Assembly (NCBI GenBank): GCA_033439265.1
Contig: JAVTVX010000002.1
Span: 15,961,674 to 16,025,673 of the forward strand
Source of the DNA: Dillenia suffruticosa
Lineage: Eukaryota; Streptophyta; Magnoliopsida; Dilleniales; Dilleniaceae
Length of the DNA: 64,000 nucleotides
Direction of reading: 5' to 3'
Shown: positions 61,166-64,000 of the stretch, one piece after another
Layout: every line of letters begins with the position of its first letter
How positions within the stretch are numbered: the stretch's first letter is position 1
Translations under genes and position numbers: made by a program
Notes under the pieces: generated by a model
What the model saw: only the letters and a program-made list of their open reading frames with translations
Databases searched by the model: none
Told to the model about the DNA's origin: nothing

Positions 61166-64000
61166 ATGGATTCAAGGGAACCCACAACATCCATGTTAAT
61201 GGGTCCCAACACATACACCTCACAGACCATGCTCTCACAGCATCGCAATTCTTCACCAACATCAGTCATGATTCACAACCACAACAACTCTACTCAACGT
61301 TTTCCTTTCAATTCCTCTTCTTCAGCTTCCAAGCCCTTTGATTCCCTCAATTCCCCGCCTTTCGACGGATCCCAGGCTCTGGGCTCTGGTGGGTTTAACA
61401 TTGACACATCCAAAAAGAAGAGAGGTAGACCTAGGAAGTATTCTGGGGCAACCCCAGATGGTAACATTGCTCTAGGGTTGTCTCCAACCCCAATTTCCTC
61501 CTCAGTAGGTCATGTAAATTCTGTTACTACTGCAATCACTCCTCCTACTCCTAATCCTAGTCCTAGTACTAATATTAATACTACTCCTTCCTCGGACACT
61601 CCGGCAAAGCGGAGTCGAGGGCGTCCTCCGGGGTCTGGGAAGAAGCAGTTGGATGCATTGGGTAATTTTTTATTTTGGGTACTTCTTGGTTTTGAGTGTA
61701 ATTGTAGTTTCTAACTGTGGTATGTGATCCATTTTGAGAAAGTGATGATTTTCCAATTGTCTTCTTTTTTGGCAGGAGGATATGGTGGTGTTGGGTTTAC
61801 TCCACATGTTATAACTGTTAAAGCTGGGGAGGTATGTGGCTGTTTATGGAGGAAGCCTTTTTCATGCATGTTGTTTTTGTTTATGGGGTTCTATTTGGCG
61901 TTTGTTTCTGGTAAGAATAATTACCGGCAATTCTTGGGGTCTTGTTTCCCATAAATGAATTTTATTGCAGGATTGATCACTGTAAGTTGCCTCTTTTATG
62001 GATAGAGGGCAAATGATGGCAAGATTAGTGAGGAAAGATGGGATTAGGAAGTAGTGATGATTTTGCTTAGTTTGCAGTTATTTTTCTAATGAAACATTGG
62101 ATGGTACTTCGTTCTTGAGTGGGAAGCAGAATCTAAGTTGAGGATGTTGATATCTCCTTCTGAGCTTGTGATGGTGATTTCTGATTTTTGTTAATATTGC
62201 AGACTCTCAACACCACTCATGATTGTTAGGATGCCCTTCTGGGAATGTTTGGAATTGGGGGTATCTTGGAATCTATGTCACACGAACACTTCTTGAAATG
62301 AGTGTGTCCACGTTGTGTGTATAAGATGCCTCCTTTGGACATGACACAAAACAGCACTTTGTAACTTATAATAGTGTAAAATTCTTTTATAACTTTGCTG
62401 TGTCATTTTAACTGTGTTGCATGTCCCATGCAATGTCTGTGCTTCATATCTTGGGTGTCAAGTGTCATGTAGTTCTTCAATGCTTGAGGGCATGTCCATT
62501 CTTTTGACTTGACGCCTAAAGCTTGACACAAATCATTTCCCCATAATTGGTGAAGGATGCTTTAGCACAAAGATTGACCAGTTGTTGTGGGAGATGTGAG
62601 GGCATTCTAGCCAGATTTTTCTTGCATTTGGTCATAATGGCATTTTACCTATTCTGGTACAATATCCATCATCCTTTGTTGTAACATAGATTTAGGCATT
62701 TTAAAATTCAGGTACTGCATAATTGTCATAAAGGGAGTAGTTGTTTACCAATGTAGTACTGCGACCAATATATGCTTGCTTTCTTCTTTCCCTTTCTCCC
62801 TTCTGTCACTTCAAGCAAAACCAAGGGGAATAATTAGAAATTTTGACATGAACTAGAAGCTATTACTTATATAAGAATTGTGTACTTGAGGCAAATTTCT
62901 TTTGTGTACCTTGTCTGCAGTTATTTTGTTATTGGCACAATTCACAATTTGTGTAATGGTCTTCAAAAACTTTGTTTGGATTTTGTTGTAGATATTATGT
63001 ATATGAATAAGGGTGGAGTGACGAGTGTTAGTTCATCCAAAGTTCCTGGAATAACAGAGAAGTAGAAAAGTGAATTTTCACTGCAGTGTACAACAACGAG
63101 TAGTGCATTCAGATTTGTTTGCAGTGGTAACAGATGAAGTCCCAATACTAAAAGAGTAAGATTCTTTGGTGTATGCTACTAGTAGATGATCCTTTCTCAA
63201 TCTTGATTGAGGGGACAAGGAAATATGTTGGAGAGAAATTTGGAAAATGGTGAATATCTTAGATTCCAAAGAGGAGAAAGTGGAGAAATGGAGGAAAGCG
63301 TGGAAAATTTGAAGTTTAACCTTGAGGTTCTGATTGACTGGAAGCTTCTAACTAAGGTAAAGGATAGTTTGTGAGGCTGAAATCCTTTATGGGACAAGAC
63401 AAAGCCTTAATCTTTTAGAAGGAAAAAGTTACAAGACAGGCATTGTGAAGATGGGAACAGCAATGTGGATGGTTCAACATGAATAAACTGGATTTGAAAT
63501 AAGTGCAGTTGAGTAAATTTAAGGTTGGATTTAGATCCAATATAGAAAATGATGAGAGATAATTTATCGGTTTGCTAATGTGAAAAGTGAGCTGCTGGTA
63601 AATGGAAGTGGTCCTATTTAATTCGAAGTTCTGAGATAGCTGGAGGAAAACCTAAGAAAACTCTGGAAGAGGATGTAAGAGAGAATATGTCATCCAATAA
63701 CATAATTATCATTTTGGCCTTGAAAAGCTTGGTATGGAGGCAGGCTCATGTAGCCAACTCGATTTGGAATTTAAGGTTTTGGTAAAGTGGAGTATGACAC
63801 TTTTTGATTGTTATCTTTAAACTCCACACATGCCTTGGACATTGCTGAGACACTTTTGAGGACATTTTGAAAATACTTAATATAGGATGCTTATATTTGT
63901 TTTTGATTCATGCATGTTTCTCTTGTAAAAGAACACATCATGGTAATGGTGACATGAATTAAATTGATTATTTTTTTCTTCATTGTATAATATTTGTAGG
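61166..64000 (+). CDS. AHL: AT-hook motif nuclear-localized (AHL) protein, 5' part
   Basis: Exon 1 (61166-61661) and exon 2 (61776-61831) are joined in frame by a GT-AG intron. Intron 2 starts at 61832 and appears to end with TTTGTAG at 63999, leaving the first base of exon 3 as the last base of the window. The product starts MDSREPTTSMLMGPNTYTSQ. It carries AT-hook 1 KKRGRPRKY (about residues 84-92), a Pro/Thr/Ser-rich linker and AT-hook 2 RGRPPGSGKK (151-160). The PPC/DUF296 domain then begins, GFTPHVITVKAGE. Two AT-hooks and introns within the PPC region mark a clade-B AHL. These bind AT-rich DNA in the minor groove and form multimers through the PPC domain. Its position next to AP2M matches Arabidopsis AHL8. 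A GA/CT-rich 5' leader precedes it. The ATG chosen is the first after the leader. Confidence 0.9.

Noticed and set aside
63180..63780. Possible LINE ORF remnant in AHL intron 2
   Set aside because: Plus frames contain GTRKYVGEKFGKW-like text with many stops, but too little to assign a family.
1..64000. CRISPR array, prokaryotic operon, ribosomal RNA or organelle-derived segment
   Set aside because: No regularly spaced short repeats, no Shine-Dalgarno-led gene runs and no rRNA-like stretch were seen; genes have spliceosomal introns.

Overview
This is nuclear DNA from a flowering plant, and every recognisable protein is closest to eudicot families. The genes are split by GT-AG introns. Spacers and introns are A+T rich, with frequent GA/CT, TA and ATT microsatellites and small mobile elements. 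I cannot name the species from the sequence.

Layout. 1-853 (+): last two exons of a PIRL-type leucine-rich-repeat gene. 854-4532: spacer with tRNA-derived SINE-like repeats. 4533-10173 (+): decayed EYA (Eyes-absent type HAD phosphatase) locus, with two in-frame stops, a lost splice acceptor, a shared frameshift and a partial tandem duplication interrupted by a foldback element. 16772-18155 (+): intact LSD1-like three-zinc-finger gene (LOL1 type), 5 exons. 18156-25872: no recognised gene; one weak minus-strand start exon near 24989. 25873-31193 (-): ferredoxin C2 (FdC2), 6 exons, 188 aa, one intron with a GC donor. 32550-33052 (+): LEA_1 family gene with a frameshift in its tail and an ABRE/G-box upstream. 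33356-37777 (-): conserved plant protein of unknown function, 162 aa. 42165-56343 (+): complete AP-2 complex subunit mu, 13 exons, 438 aa, with a Stowaway-like MITE just upstream and L1-type LINE remnants in intron 2. 57.3-60.1 kb: SINE-like repeats and TA microsatellites. 61166 to the window end (+): first two exons of an AT-hook (AHL) gene; the third exon appears to start at the last base.

The genes do not form one pathway: signalling scaffold, cell-death zinc finger, plastid redox protein, desiccation protein, clathrin adaptor and chromatin factor. From memory of Arabidopsis, the order carries history. LOL1, FdC2 and a LEA_1 gene are neighbours on chromosome 1. EYA and another LEA_1 gene are close together on chromosome 2. 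AP2M and AHL8 are neighbours on chromosome 5. The window therefore looks like a less fractionated ancestral order of those blocks.

I found no clearly undescribed system. The points most worth a second look are the step-wise decay of EYA, the SINE-like family with visible target-site duplications, the MITE at the AP2M promoter, the GC-AG intron of FdC2 and the frameshifted LEA gene.
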